64,000 bases of DNA from Wolfiporia cocos. Lineage: Eukaryota > Basidiomycota > Agaricomycetes > Polyporales > Phaeolaceae. The position numbers were made by a program, and so were the translations under genes. The stretch is from positions 2,852,001 to 2,916,000 of the forward strand of contig JACCLO010000007.1 in assembly GCA_029448655.1 (NCBI GenBank), written 5' to 3'. Below, in pieces: positions 11,157 through 23,000 of this stretch (positions within the stretch are counted from its first letter, which is position 1; every line of letters begins with the position of its first letter). The notes under the pieces were generated by a model that ran no database searches, was not told the DNA's origin, and saw only the letters and a program-made list of their open reading frames with translations.

Positions 11157-12221
11157 ATGTCGACGACTCGCCACCAACTCCCTCGTCGCGCCACGACCCC
11201 CCACAGCGACACGGGTCGCCGAGAAGGACGACCGAGAGGTACGCCGCCGAGGAGGTACTCCCCCCAACATCTGCAGATCAGACACGCCCTCCTCTGGTAC
11301 AGGGCCGAGGGACCTTTTGCTGGCCGAGCCGATGGCTGGACGGCCCTCTTCGACATCGCGCAGGACCTCACCTATATCTACAGCTCGTACCAGAATATCA
11401 CCGAGGACCTCGTCCGAATGGAGGGGCAGATCAGAGCGCAGAGAGAGGGACTCGAGCTACTCACCGACAGACTTATCGACCGACTGGCCGCCACCACGAT
11501 GGCCCGACTACGACATGCACTCAACGACTTCGAGGATCGCGAGCACACTACTCCCAATCAACCCAAATATGTACCACGACCCGCCCGCTTTTTCACCACT
11601 GACGAACGACACCGAGTTGCAAGGCCGTTTGATTTTATGGAACGCGATCGAGTATTATTTCCATTGCCTACCGAGACTCAGAGAGCCCAATGAACAGGAG
11701 CTAGAGACTCGACGCCGCGTATTCCTGGTGTGGGAAGCAACAGGAGACGTGAACCACCTGCACGCCCGACGAGCCCTAGGGCTACCCCAGCGCGACAGCG
11801 AAGAGCGAATAGCACGCCGCCTGTTCGATGATCTCCTTCAGTGCAGAGCATTACCCGCGAGGAGTTTGAGCGAGGTGCGAGGGAACACGAACGAGACACC
11901 GCCTCCCTACCCACATGGGCGGCGCGGAACCTTCATCGAGCCGCACACCATTGGAGGTATCAACACAACGAATACCTCCGTGATATCCCTTCCTTACGGG
12001 TACCAGCGAGGCCCTCACCAGAACAGCCGTGTCGACAATGTGGTTCAGCCAACCACTGGGTCCTCGACTGCCCCGACTATATTTGCAGAACTTGTGGGCT
12101 CAATCAACCAGGTCATCAACAGAATGAATGCCGCCAACACTTCGTATGGCGAACTCCTACGACCCCGTCCCTCAGCGGGAACGGCGACATCTACAACGAA
12201 CAGGACGCCGAGGCACTCTGA
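11157..12221 (+). pseudogene. A1 ORF3: double zinc-knuckle protein overlapping pol, one nonsense
   Basis: Frame -1 relative to pol, ATG 11157 (MSTTRHQLPRR) to 12221, matching the intact 353-aa ORF at 20097-21158 in A2. It is broken here by a single TGA at 11691-11693, where A2 has CGA. The N-terminal half contains a coiled-coil-like stretch (NITEDLVRMEGQIRAQREG); the C-terminus holds CRQCGSANHWVLDC (CX2CX4HX4C) and CRTCGLNQPGHQQNEC (CX2CX6HX4C). In two stretches compared with A2 (about 11236-11281 and 11915-11970) 13 of 14 substitutions are synonymous in this frame. It is a nucleocapsid-like protein of unknown role. Confidence 0.8.
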
Positions 12222-12275
12222 GAGAGGGAACTTGGAGAATTCGTCGGGGCCGACGAATGCCTAGGGAGGGGCTGA

Positions 12276-12983
12276 TGTTACGGTTATTTTGATTTTTCGA
12301 ATATCGACAGAACTCACCATAGGGCGAATACGATACAGGGACTTGTTGCGCAACCAACCCCCCTGGCTACTCGTGATTCTACTGGGTGCATCCCCAGTTG
12401 TACTAGTCTAAAAGGCTCGTTTCATCTTTGGCAGATCCAACTCTGCTGTCGTTTCACGTTCATCGTTTATTAGCTGATAGATGGCGTTCAACCGCCATCA
12501 TTCCTATCCATCGTCTCGGATATATCACTACATACCTATCAAACGTTTGACACTATAGCGTAGATAGTATCGGTGACATCTGGGACAGGCTTGACCCCTA
12601 AAACCTAACGAAGTATATAAACTCATGTATTTACTGTCGAGGCTCTTCAGCTCGACCTTGTTGTATAAACAAGAAGTCTTATACTCGTTCTCAAACGTAG
12701 GAAACTACGCTCAGTATTTCTCATTCGAGCAACCGAACGACTAAGTCCTCGAGGTGCACACTGACTTCTCGGACTTAGGCGAGTCTTATATTCTATTCGA
12801 CTCGCACCTGAACAGATTATATCCTCTAACGCGTATTGGATATTAACCGATCTCCTAAGGACTTCACTTAGGACCCGAAGGCATCTAACGAGTATTTGCC
12901 TTGCATACGGCGACGTGCCTACGTGCAGAAGAACGATCTATATTTGCGACTCGAATATACGAACGGGTATTCGACCCGTAACA
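12276..12983 (+). repeat. 3' LTR of A1
   Basis: 708 bp, preceded by the purine-rich tract AGGGAGGGGCTGA (plus-strand primer). About 2 % diverged from the 5' LTR, 12 of 14 differences being transitions. Confidence 0.94.
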
Positions 12984-13191
12984 GACATGTGACATGTAAG
13001 TAATGTGACCATTAAGTAGGCACCTGACGTGCGCGCTACCCTACAGCGCTAATCTACTGGGTCAGCTGATCTAGACGGAGTGAAACGAACGTGGAGGTGG
13101 CTGAGGCTCAGAGAGGCGCGCGCGGCACGTAGCGGCGCCCATAAGACCTATAGCGAGAGCTGTTACGATATCCCCCGGATATTCTGTGACA
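12984..13191 (-). repeat. LTR remnant cut by A1
   Basis: Resembles the last ~200 bp of the minus-oriented solo LTRs at 39073-39632 and 42260-42836 (shared CGCGCTACCCTACAGCGCTAA, GGAGGTGGCT and CCTATAGCGAG blocks) and ends ATTCTGTGACA. Its other half is missing to the left of A1, so the junction at 12983/12984 is not a simple insertion site. Confidence 0.7.
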
Positions 13192-13899
13192 TAGTGTGCG
13201 GGCACCAGCCAAAGTGTTTGTTAGCCACATAAACATTCAGCGAACGCACCTTTCACACAATGCGCAGTGTGCATGTCCCAATATCACACGACCCCATACA
13301 TCCCATGCAGTCACTACAGCCCCTGCATGCCCCACTCCCTTGAGATGATACACGAGCAAAATGGCCATTGCAGTGGTAGCAAGTGTGAACGGCGGCACAT
13401 CGAGGAGCACGAGTGCAGGTTGAGTGAGGCGAGGGTTGACAGATGGGGACCCCAGAAGATGCATGACAGGGACACATTTTGAACGCAACCAACATGATGA
13501 GCAGGCGGTGATGGTGGTGCAGGTGGCATGGATAGGACGAATCGGGGGGTGTGAGGCGGCAGGAGGGGTGTGATGGCGCAGATGTGACAGTCGAGGCAAG
13601 TCATGTGCCAGAGACACCGAAATGCACCAGTGGTGCCCGATCCATCTCACATGCACATGGAGCCATGCGAGAGGGGCGCCCGGCACGACGCGGCAGGCGC
13701 CAGCGCCAGCGCTAGTCCCCTTCGGGCGGTAAACCGTCGGAACTAAGTTGAGCGTACGCTAAGCGCCCATCCGTAGCGTCGGTGCGGTGCGGTGCGCCAG
13801 CCACAGCGGAGTTTCAAAGGCTATGCAAACTCGCTGTGGACTGCCTTATTCCTGGAGAGCGAATTAATTAATCGTTGCATACAAGCTGCGCTCGCCACC
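13192..13899. other. Intergenic region / promoter of the oxidase gene
   Basis: No transposon end, repeat or convincing ORF seen; the short frames on both strands have no recognisable content. It precedes the oxidase start codon and presumably contains its promoter; no clear TATA box is seen. Confidence 0.4.
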
Positions 13900-15525
13900 A
13901 TGCCTTCGTCCAGCTGGTCGTCATTTGCCAAAGCTTCATATGCCAGCCGTCGTCCCCCCCTTACTGGCACATTTAGCATCGACAAGCTGGAGGAGGCGGC
14001 TCGCAGGAAGCTTCAGGATTCGCCAGGTGAGCCATAATACAATTTTGTACTGAACTAGCGGCTAGGAGCTCAAGTACTTCGCATGAAATAGATGCCTTCC
14101 TATACGTATTCGGTAGTGCCGGAAGCGGCTCAACGAAAGAAGAGAATCGCCAGGAGTTTCAGCGTTGGAAACTTGTGCCTCGCATACTGCGCAACGTCAC
14201 ACAGCGTCATCTAGAGGTATGCAACACTGGCACGGATACTACACAGAGTCATACCTGAATTGCTAGACAACACTCTTCGGAGTCAAATACCCGTCGCCGC
14301 TGCTGCTTGCACCAATCGGCGCACAAGGAATTATTCATGGGGAAGCTGAAAGCGCGACTGCGGCAGCTGCAGGTCAACTCGGTATTCCGTTCATCATGAG
14401 CTCGGGGGCGACACGATCTATTGAGGCTGTAGCGCAAGCAAACGGATCGGGTCCTCGCTGGCTTCAGCTGTATTGGTGAGCGCTCAGGCTTTACTCACTA
14501 TTCATGCTCATATCACTCATACATACTCAGGGGGAAATCGCCAGAACTAACAGAATCTATACTGTCTCGTGCACGCAAAAATGGCTTCAGTGCTCTTGTC
14601 CTCACAGTTGATTCCTCAATCATCGGATGGAGGCCATTTGATCTGGATACAGCATACCTTCCTTTTTCTCATGGAGTAGGAACACAAATAGGCTTGACAG
14701 ACCCGGTGTTCATGTCGAAGCTCGGACTGGAGCCGTTTCCGCAAGATGAGAGACCAGACTTCCCTTACGTCGCATCGCAGATCGACGACCTCATCGCAAA
14801 AGGAGATAAACGTGCGGCGGAACGCACTCGGGCAGGACAAGCATATGTCTCCGAGGTCTTGGATCCGGGAAAGGTTTGGGAGGACCTCCCCTCGCTGAGA
14901 CAGATCTGGGACAAGCCGTTGCTCATCAAGGGCGTGTTAACTGTCGAGGTTCGTATCAACCCGGCATTTTATAACTTACAATCTATCAATCGCAAATGTC
15001 CAGGATGCAGAGTTGGCGATTGACTATGGAGTTGATGGAATTGTGATCTCAAACCACGGTACTTGGAGGATACCAACTATCCCTAAACTACGCGCTGACT
15101 CAAAACGGCTTAGGTGGTCGACAGATTGACGGGTCTATATCTTCGCTGTTCGCTTTGCATCAGATTATGCAAAGCCCCAAAGTTAAGGAAGCACAGGCTA
15201 GCGGCAAATTTACGATCCTCCTAGACTCCGGAGTGCGATCGGGAAGCGATGTTCTCAAAGCTCTTGCACTTGGTGCTCAAGGCGTCTTGTGTACGATCCG
15301 TTCAAGCCAATTACGTGATTTACTTATGCTTACTCCCATGCGATGAAACATCGCGCAGATGGACGACCCTACATGTATGCTCTCGCTTTAGCAGGTCAAG
15401 CGGGCGTTGACAGTCTTCTCCGGGCGGTTCTTGCTGATGTGGAAATCACGCTTGGGTTGCTTGGATTCACAAATTTGGCCGAGTTTCATGCCAATGCAGA
15501 TAAGGTGGTAGTGCGGATTCAGTAG
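13900..15525 (+). CDS. FMN-dependent alpha-hydroxy-acid oxidase, lactate 2-monooxygenase-like
   Basis: Seven exons: 13900-14026, 14092-14216, 14267-14475, 14531-14948, 15004-15058, 15114-15290, 15359-15525; all introns GT-AG, 50-68 nt; 1278 nt, 425 aa. The family oxidises L-2-hydroxy acids with FMN in a TIM barrel. Motifs: YVFGSAGSGST near the N-terminus; PLLLAPIGAQG; LVLTVDSSIIGWRPFDLD (typical of the lactate monooxygenase branch); IVISNHGGRQIDG with the catalytic His and FMN-contacting Arg; LLDSGVRSGSDVLKALALGA and GRPYMYALALAG (FMN phosphate site). No signal peptide is seen. ATG 13900 lies in a good context (CACCATGC). The only intact host gene in the left 60 kb, wedged between retrotransposons; the exact substrate cannot be told from sequence. 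Confidence 0.9.
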
Positions 15526-15661
15526 CTTGTACTGTGTGAGTATTGTGTAGTTATAGTTCACGTTATCCTCTTGGAATGAAACATCTTGTGTAATCTTCTC
15601 ATCCTAAGTGTATTAGACGCCCCATCTAGACTCTAGATGCTACATCATTCGTTTCCATACT

Positions 15662-15928
15662 ATGGTAGTAGAATTAGAGGATTTGGTGGATAACGTCAAG
15701 GATAGAGCGAGACGGGGGAGGATCACCAATAGAGAGTGGAGAATTATGAAAAAGTACTGTAAACAGCTCGGCAGCATTTCCTTTTTGGATTGGCGTACGG
15801 ACTTGGCTCGTATCATAGCAGAATGCGTAGCGCTACAAATTTCTTTTGCCTTCGGTGTAACACCACCTGACAAGGTGGCAGGGCCCTCAACTACTTCGGT
15901 AGAAGAGGATACACTCGCGATTGTATAG
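15662..15928 (+). pseudogene. B2 ORF0, C-terminal 88 residues only
   Basis: Matches residues ~220-307 of the B1 ORF0 with about four substitutions (for example N to S, S to L). The N-terminal two-thirds are absent because the element is truncated at ~15643. Same stop position relative to gag as in B1. Confidence 0.75.
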
Positions 15929-16073
15929 TAGAAATACTATCATCTTTTAACTCTGAAATAGAGTGCGAGTGTGATCTATAACGAAAGTTGCAGCTTTCAA
16001 ACCAAAATCCCTTCTTAAGAATCTAAGACAATGAGTACCCGGAAACTAACATTCGTCATAAACAGATTCACAA

Positions 16074-18056
16074 ATGTCTTCCACCTCCTCCAACAGCTCA
16101 CCCCTCGCTACTCGTCGCACGATGCGCCTTCGTTCGGAAGGTCCGGTAACCCCGGTGGCAGGGCCCTCAGGGACTCAACCCCTGATAACCCTGGAACATC
16201 TGAGCGAGGAAGAGGAAGAGGACGAAGCTGAGGATGTTCCCCCACAAAGGGACTCCCCATCCAACCCCATGGGAACGCGTCCGGGCACACCTATCCCTGG
16301 ATACCCGCCGGCCCGCTACACCCGACCGATCGGGGCCGTCACAACCCTCGAAATAGAGTATTCGGGTCCGGCTCGCCGTACCAACGATGAGGTCGAAAGA
16401 GGGCTCAAGGCTTACCTCCCAGAGGAGGACCAACACAAGGTGGATGGACCCCTGCATGGGGCAATCATTGACGCCGCCGTACAACGAAGTGCGGCAATAA
16501 GCCACGATAAGGTCGACACCCTCGGCCGAATGGTGTATGCCCGCCTGGAGCGAATCCATGGCAGAATCGACTCCCTGGCTGGGCAATCCAGGGCAATCGA
16601 ACAGATGGCCCAAGACGAGCTACACGAAGCGGTCAATTCAGTCCGCAACGAGGTTGTGTCCACTTTGGTGGACCTTGGCAAGGAACTCCGGCAGGAATAC
16701 ACTGCCAAGTTCTCCGAAATGGAGAAAGAGCTCCGGAAGGATTACCGGTCTCGGCTCGACGACCTCGAGGATGCATTCGTCAAGCGCATGGAGAAGGTTG
16801 AGCAAGAACTTCGGAGGAGTCGCAAGAATCCCTCCGTTCCCAACCCTCCCGGGGCCCGCACGCCCCCGGAAGAACCCGCACCGGCCCCCAACACTGCTCG
16901 AACCCGTGCAGCCGAGGCCGCTGCCACCGCACAAGCTGCAGCCGCTGCTGCAGCAGCTGTCACCCCACAGATTCCAGGTCTGCCTCAAAACCTGAAAATT
17001 CCCCCTCCCCCCGAATTCTCTGGGTCATCTGGAAAGGTGACTGCGCAGGAATGGGTGGAGAAGATGGGCCTGTACTTCGGTACGCTCAGGGTCTACGACG
17101 ACCATGACCGTATCACCACGGCCCTCTTCCGCGTCACAGGGGACGCATACAAGTTTTTCTCGCCTCTCATCAAGAAGGCAGGAAACGGTGAACCTCTCGG
17201 CACCTGGGAGGATTTCACCAAATCCGTAATGGTGCAATACGGCAAGATGACGGATAAGGAGATCGCGAAAAAGGAAATTCGCGGTTACTACGGTACCAAG
17301 GGCAAGGAACTCGCAGAATCAAACTATTTCAATTACTGCAAACGATTCCGCACCCTCGGCCGTCTCTCCGAAACCGCCAACGAGACCCTGGTGTGGGAGT
17401 TCACCGAAACACTCCCCGAAAAGGTTAAGGACACCTTAAACGTCCTCGGCAAGACCCCCTTCTTCAAGGCCCCAACCGACATCGAGCCCCTCATCGACTT
17501 TGCACTGGAGATGTATCAGACATCTTATCCAGACAAGATCAAGGGATCGATCTTCGAGAAGGCCGGCAAAAAGGACTCGGCCCCTGCCGAAAAGAAGGAG
17601 ACGTCCTCCGCTTCTGCAAAGAAGTCGGAGAAAAAGAAGGACAAGGGAAAGGCGCCCGCCAAAGCCCCCGCCGACACCGCCAACGCAGTCTGCACCTACT
17701 GCAAGCAGACAGGACACTATTTCAACAAGCGTCCTAAGCTTGCGGCAGACAAGGCCGCGGGAATGTTTGTGCCTGCCGCTCAGCGGGCCGAACAACAAAG
17801 GGCAAAGGATGCAGCCGCCGCGTCTGGAAAGACCACGGCTGCTCCTTCGGGTAGTGGAAAGGGACAGGCTTCTGGCAAGAAGCCGTACTTGGCGCCCCCC
17901 GCGGATGGCAAGACGTATCGTGCCCGAACGATCTGGGAGGAAGTAACGGCTGACTCAGCATCAGCAGGAACATCGGCCCCCGCCACCACCGTCGCCAATG
18001 TCGGGACCATCTCAGTCCCCCTCGCCCCAACCACACGTCTCGAAGACGTTCTGTGA
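16074..18056 (+). CDS. B2 Gag
   Basis: 660 aa, full-length version of the gag truncated in B1. Acidic N-terminus, coiled coil at ~130-255, Ala-rich linker, gag domain at ~305-470, Lys/Ala-rich basic tail. The knuckle-like sequence [14 protein letters not shown] has Arg where the last Cys of CCHC is expected, so this copy or the family lacks a canonical knuckle. The pol ORF begins at 17998, overlapping by 59 nt in the +1 frame. Start ATG 16074 is set by comparison with B1. Confidence 0.88.
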   Translation: MSSTSSNSSPLATRRTMRLRSEGPVTPVAGPSGTQPLITLEHLSEEEEEDEAEDVPPQRDSPSNPMGTRPGTPIPGYPPARYTRPIGAVTTLEIEYSGPARRTNDEVERGLKAYLPEEDQHKVDGPLHGAIIDAAVQRSAAISHDKVDTLGRMVYARLERIHGRIDSLAGQSRAIEQMAQDELHEAVNSVRNEVVSTLVDLGKELRQEYTAKFSEMEKELRKDYRSRLDDLEDAFVKRMEKVEQELRRSRKNPSVPNPPGARTPPEEPAPAPNTARTRAAEAAATAQAAAAAAAAVTPQIPGLPQNLKIPPPPEFSGSSGKVTAQEWVEKMGLYFGTLRVYDDHDRITTALFRVTGDAYKFFSPLIKKAGNGEPLGTWEDFTKSVMVQYGKMTDKEIAKKEIRGYYGTKGKELAESNYFNYCKRFRTLGRLSETANETLVWEFTETLPEKVKDTLNVLGKTPFFKAPTDIEPLIDFALEMYQTSYPDKIKGSIFEKAGKKDSAPAEKKETSSASAKKSEKKKDKGKAPAKAPADTANAVCTYCKQTGHYFNKRPKLAADKAAGMFVPAAQRAEQQRAKDAAAASGKTTAAPSGSGKGQASGKKPYLAPPADGKTYRARTIWEEVTADSASAGTSAPATTVANVGTISVPLAPTTRLEDVL

Positions 18057-19330
18057 AGAACACACCAGCCCCGCAGCGGCTGGGAGTGTACAGCGCCCCG
18101 AAGAAGCGCACCTCTACGAAGAGGCTCCACAGAGACCCCTTATCTTGTGGGAAGATAAGGCGGTCGTACGTCACCCGGTATCCCATCTCGGTATATTCGG
18201 CAACTCGGCAATGGACTTTGCCCGGAGGACTCGGACACTAGCTACATGTGCCCCTCCTGTAAAATACTTTTATCCTGACCCCACCGCGCTCAAGTTTTTC
18301 TCAATGTATAATATTGTACATGGAAATGATTCCCGAGACGACAATAAATCATTCTCCATTGAGGTAGAACTGTGGGTATATGGAAAGAAAGTTAACGCCA
18401 TGGCATTAATCGACACCGGTGCATCAATAAGCGTCATCGATAAGAAACTCGTCCACGAGGAAAAATTAGTCACACAAAAACTACCTTCTCCCCTCGAGAT
18501 TCGCAATGCCGACGGTACCTCTAATACTGCCGGTAATATCAATATGGCAGTAAAAGCTTATATGGTGAACGAGGAACACAAGTTCACCGAATTCTTGTAC
18601 GTAATGGACGTACAAAATGCGGATGTGATCCTCGGATATGACTGGTTCCTGAAACACAACCCGGACTTCAACTGGCCGGAAGGAATCTTCACATATCGGT
18701 GTACAGAAAAATGCAAACATGGCAAACGGGTTTCGATTTCTGAGGAAGAAGACGAAATCGAACCCCGCAACATCTATCAGATCATCAATGACTTTCCAAT
18801 AGATTTTCTCGGCTTAGAGGAGCCTGAGAATCCCTTTGTCGCTTGGGTGAGCACCCTTGACGAAGGAACGGAACTCCTTATCAAAGCCATACAATCAATA
18901 ACGGAGAAGTCCGACGATGAATTCCTGACAGATGCGGATCTCCAGAAATGGAAATCCTTGGTTCCGGAGATATACCAGGAGTTTGGTCCCACGGTATTTT
19001 CTCAACGCGCATCCAAAAGGATGCCCGAGCGGAAACCATACGACCACGCCATCGACTTCCCCGATGATGCGGTGCTACCGCCCCCGAGTAAGGCATACAA
19101 GATGTCTCCTCAGGAGGCGAACTCGCTAGATCAGTGGATTCAGGAAGAGTTACGGAAGGGCTACATCCGACACTCGAAATCCCCTATCGCGAGTCCGGTC
19201 TTCTTCGTCCCTAAAAAAGACGGCGGAGCCCGAATGGTAGTCGATTACCGAAAGGTAAACGACTTGACCATTAAAAACAGGTACCCTCTCCCACGCATAG
19301 ACGAGCTTATCGATAAGCTTAGCCAGGCTT

Positions 19331-20042
19331 TGTTACGGGTCGAATACCCGTTCGTATATTCGTGTCGCGAATATAGATCGTTCTTCTGCACGTAGGCACG
19401 TCGCCGTATGCAAGGCAAATACTCGTTAGATGCCTTCGGGTCCTAAGTGAAATCCTTAGGAGATCGGTTAATATCCAATACGCGTTAGAGGATATAATCT
19501 GTTCAGGTGCGAGTCTAATAGAATATAAGACTCGCCTAAGTCCGAGAAGTCAATGTGCACTTCGAGGACTTAGTGGTTCGGTTGCTCGAGAGGGGAATAC
19601 TGAGCGTAGTTTCCTACGTTTGAGAACGAGTATAAGACCTCTTGTTTGTACAACAAGGTCGAGCTGAGGAGCCTCGACAGTAAGTACATGAGTTTATATA
19701 CTACGTTAGGTTTTAGGGGTCAAGTCCGTCCCTGATGTTACCGCTACTATCTACGCTATAGTTCCAAACGTTTGATAAGTATGTAGTGATATATCTGAGA
19801 CGATAGATAGGAATGATGATGGCGGTTGAACGCCATCTGTCAACTAAGAAACGATGAACATGAAACGAGGGCAGAGTTGGATCTGCCAAGGATGAAACGC
19901 GCCCTCTAAGCTAATACAACTGGGGATGCGCCCAGTACGAGTCACGAGTAGCCAGGGGGGTTGGTTGTGCAACAAGTCCCTGTATCGTATTTACCCAGTG
20001 GTGAGTTCCGTCAGCGTTCGAAAAATCAAAATAACTGTAACA
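19331..20042 (-). repeat. 3' LTR of A2
   Basis: 712 bp; on the minus strand TGTTACAGTTATTTTG... to ...GTAACA. Preceded on the minus strand by a purine-rich tract ending in AGAGAGGGGCTGA. Confidence 0.95.
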
Positions 20043-20053
20043 TCAGCCCCTCT

Positions 20054-23000
20054 CTAGCCATTCGTCGGCCTCGACGAATCCCCTAAGCTCCCCTCGTCAG
20101 AGTGCCTCGGCGTCCTGTTCGTTGTAGATGTCGCCGTTCCCGCTGAGGGACGGGGTCGTAGGAGTTCGCCATACGAAGTGTTGGCGGCATTCATTCTGTC
20201 GATGACCTGGTTGATTGAGCCCACAAGTTCGGCAAATATAGTCGGGGCAGTCGAGGATCCAGTGACTTGCGGAGCCACATTGTCGACAGGGTTGTTCAGG
20301 CGAGGGCCTCGCTGGTACCCGTAGGGAAGGGATATCCCTGAGGTATTCGTTGTGTCGATACCTCCAGTGGTGCGCGGCGCGGTGAAGGTTTCGTGCCGCC
20401 CATGCGGGTAAGGAGGCGGTGTCTCGTTCGTGCTCCCACGCACCTCGCTCAAACTCCTCGCGGGTAATGCTCTGCACTGATGGAGATCGTCGAATAGGCG
20501 GCGTGCTATTCGCTCTTCGCTGTCGCTCTGGGGTAGCCCTAGGGCTCGTCGGGCGTGCAGGTGGTTCACGTCTCCCGTTGCCTCCCATACCAGGAATACG
20601 TGGCGTCGGGTCTCTAGCTCCTGTTCGGCGGGCTCTCTGAGTCTCGGTAGACAGTGGAAATAATACTCTATCGCCCTCCATAAAATCAAACGGCCTTGCA
20701 ACTCGGCGTCGTTCGTTGGTGGTGAAAAAGCGGGCGGGTCGTGGTACGTATTCGGGTCGATTGGGAGTAGTGTGCTCGCGATCCTCGAAGTCGTTGAGCG
20801 CATGTCGTAGTCGGGCCGTCGTGGTGGCGGCCAATCGGTCGATAAGTCTGTCGGTGAGTAGCTCAAGTCCCTCTCTCTGCGCTCGGATCTGCCCCTCCAT
20901 TCTGACGAGGTCCTCGGTGATGTTCTGGTACGAGCTGTAGATATGGGTGAGATCCTGCGCGATGTCGAAGAGGGCCGTCCAGCCATCGGCTCGGCCAGCA
21001 AAAGGTCCCTCGGCCCTGTACCAGAGGAGGGCGTGTCTAATCTGTAGATGCTGGGGGGAGTACCTTCTTGGTGGCGTACCTCGCGGTCGGCCTTCTCGAT
21101 GATCTGCACCGCCGGGGGTCGCGGTACGGCGGGGAAGCTGGTGGCGAGTCGTCGACATACTATTACTGTCTTATTTTCGAGTGTCGGGGTTGTCCTGACT
21201 CTCGTCCTGTGGTAGTCTTTTATCAGTTCCTTGGAGTGCTCCAAGTTCGCCTCGTCTTCCCATGAGTTGTCGGCCGTGGCATAGCCTTTCCATTTGACGA
21301 AGTATTGATGCTTCTTTCCTTTCCATCTATCAGCCAAGATGGCTTCGACCTCGTATTCTTCCTGTCCCTTGATGATATCAGGTGGCGGCCGTAAGTAATT
21401 GGGTCCGTGCGCCCTTGTCTCGTTGAATGGTTTTAGTAAGGCGGCGTGGAATACCGGATGAACTTTCCAGCTCGTTGGTAACTGCAGCCGGTATGTCGTG
21501 GGTCCCATCTTTTCTGTGATAGTGAAGGGTCCTTCTCTTTTTGGTGCCAGCTTGTTAGATTCGTAGGGGATTGTTAGGTTCTTTGCGTCGAGCCAGACCT
21601 TATCCCCTTTCTCAAGCTTCGGCAGTTCTCTGAGGAACCTCCCTGCTATTTTTTTCTGAGCTAATTCATGCGCGATGAATGCCATCTTTCGCGCCTCTTT
21701 GATCTTTTTGATCCTGTCGACAGCGGCCGGGACGTTCCCTACTCTGTCATAGTCTGGGAACCCTCTCGGGACGTATCCTAGGATTATTTCAAGTGGCGCT
21801 GGCCGGTTTTCGGTCCGTCTGGTGTTGTGCGCAAATTCGACGTCAGGCAGTCGTTGTACCCACTGGAAAGGGTCGTTCATGCAATAGATGCGAAGGTATA
21901 CTTCGATCTGTTGATTCATTCTTTCTGTTTGTCCATCGGTCTGTGGATGGTACGCCGTACTCATCGCTGATTCTGTCCCCTGCAGCTTGCATAATTCCTT
22001 GAAAAGCTTTGATGCAAACTGCGGCCCTCTGTCTGAAATGATCTTTCGGGGGATGCCATATAGCGAGTAGATTTTTCGGTGAAATATCTCTGCCGCCCCT
22101 TCGCTAGTGATCGTTTTGTCGCATGGGGTGAGAGAGATGGCCTTGGATAGGCCATGGTCGACAATCACCATCATGGAGTCATACTTTCCGACTCTTGGCA
22201 GGTCGGTGACAAAATCGACTGAGCACTGTGAGAAGGGAAGGGCGTCTTCCCGTGTCGGTATTGGTTGCAAAGGGGGTTTCAGCGGATTCCTATCAGGTTT
22301 CATCTGTTGACAGATTGCACAGCCCCGGACGTATTCCGCTATCATTGTTCTCATGTCAGGCCACCAGAAGTGGGTCGTGACCTGTACTGTTGTACCCCAG
22401 ATCCCAGGGTGTCCGGCCGGGATCGTGTCGTGGTATTTTGAGATGATGTCCCGTCGAAGGCCCTCGTCCCTTGGCACGTACATCCTTCCTCTGTAGAGCA
22501 GTATCCCATCCATTTGTTGCCATTCATCTGCGGTGGTTCTCGCGGGGAATTCGCCTGTGCCCCCTAGAGCACGGATCGCCTGTTCCGCAGATTCATCTCG
22601 ATCGTTAGCATTCTTGATTCGATCAATGATCGGGATCTGGATTGCATGGACGACGAGTTCATCTGGAATCATGGTGATTCCCTCGTTGTCCTCGTTGCTT
22701 TCGTCCAGGTGGTACAACCTGGAAAGTGTGTCGGCCATGACTAGTTTCCTTCCGGGGACGTGCTGCAATTTCAGGTCGAATTGTGAGAGGAATAGATGCC
22801 ATCTCGCTTGTCGCCGATTTAGGCGCTGTGCGCTTCTCCAGTACGTCAGGTTCTGATGATCACTTCGGATCAAGATCCGATGCGGTGCTCCTTCCAATAG
22901 GTGCCGCCATTCTTCTAATGCTCGGACTATTCCGAGTAGTTCGCGATCGTAGATTTCGTAGTTCCGTTCTGTTGGTGTCAGGGATTGTGAGAGATATCCC

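Larger units (their letters stand above)
5341..12264 (+). pseudogene. A1 Pol: PR-dUTPase-RT-RNaseH-IN-chromodomain, split by an insertion
   Basis: Domains in order: aspartic protease (ALIDSGAMSNL, Asp ~40); complete trimeric dUTPase at ~160-292 (AAGYDLYAAEE, GRLAGRSGN, GVIDSDYRGDVG, GMRIAQIIFE, RGEKGFGSTD); reverse transcriptase with YMDD at ~557-560; RNase H (ETDASQFATGA); integrase HHCC finger (HPGI...CAICQQMK) up to ~8443. The frame resumes at 10235 with the integrase core (SDRGPQFAS, YHPQTDRQTER), a GPF motif and a chromodomain (YEVEAILADRW...YFVKWKGY). Removing 8444-10229 plus one ATTCC repeat restores the frame exactly. Downstream of the chromodomain the frame stays open to 12264 but evolves as if non-coding, because ORF3 overlaps it. 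Translation from gag needs a -1 shift or reinitiation at ATG 5341. Confidence 0.9.
2728..12983 (+). mobile_element. Ty3/gypsy element A1 (full length, interrupted)
   Basis: LTR retrotransposon with two 708-bp LTRs starting TGTTACGG and ending TAACA, gag, pol (PR-dUTPase-RT-RH-IN-chromodomain) and an overlapping 3' ORF. Pol is split by a 1786-bp solo-LTR insertion (8444-10229). The two LTRs differ at about 14 of 708 positions, nearly all transitions, so it is older than A2. No target duplication is seen: CGAAC precedes the left LTR and GACAT follows the right one. The left flank is family B gag, while the right flank is the middle of an unrelated LTR, pointing to a rearrangement or LTR-LTR recombination between two insertions. 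Confidence 0.93.

Noticed and set aside
13237..13686. Minus-strand ORFs upstream of the oxidase
   Set aside because: Cys/His-rich composition but no regular finger spacing; overlapping frames on both strands are equally open.
20054..21000. Long C-terminal extension of family A Pol as a functional domain
   Set aside because: Substitutions between A1 and A2 mostly replace residues in this frame while being silent in the overlapping ORF3.
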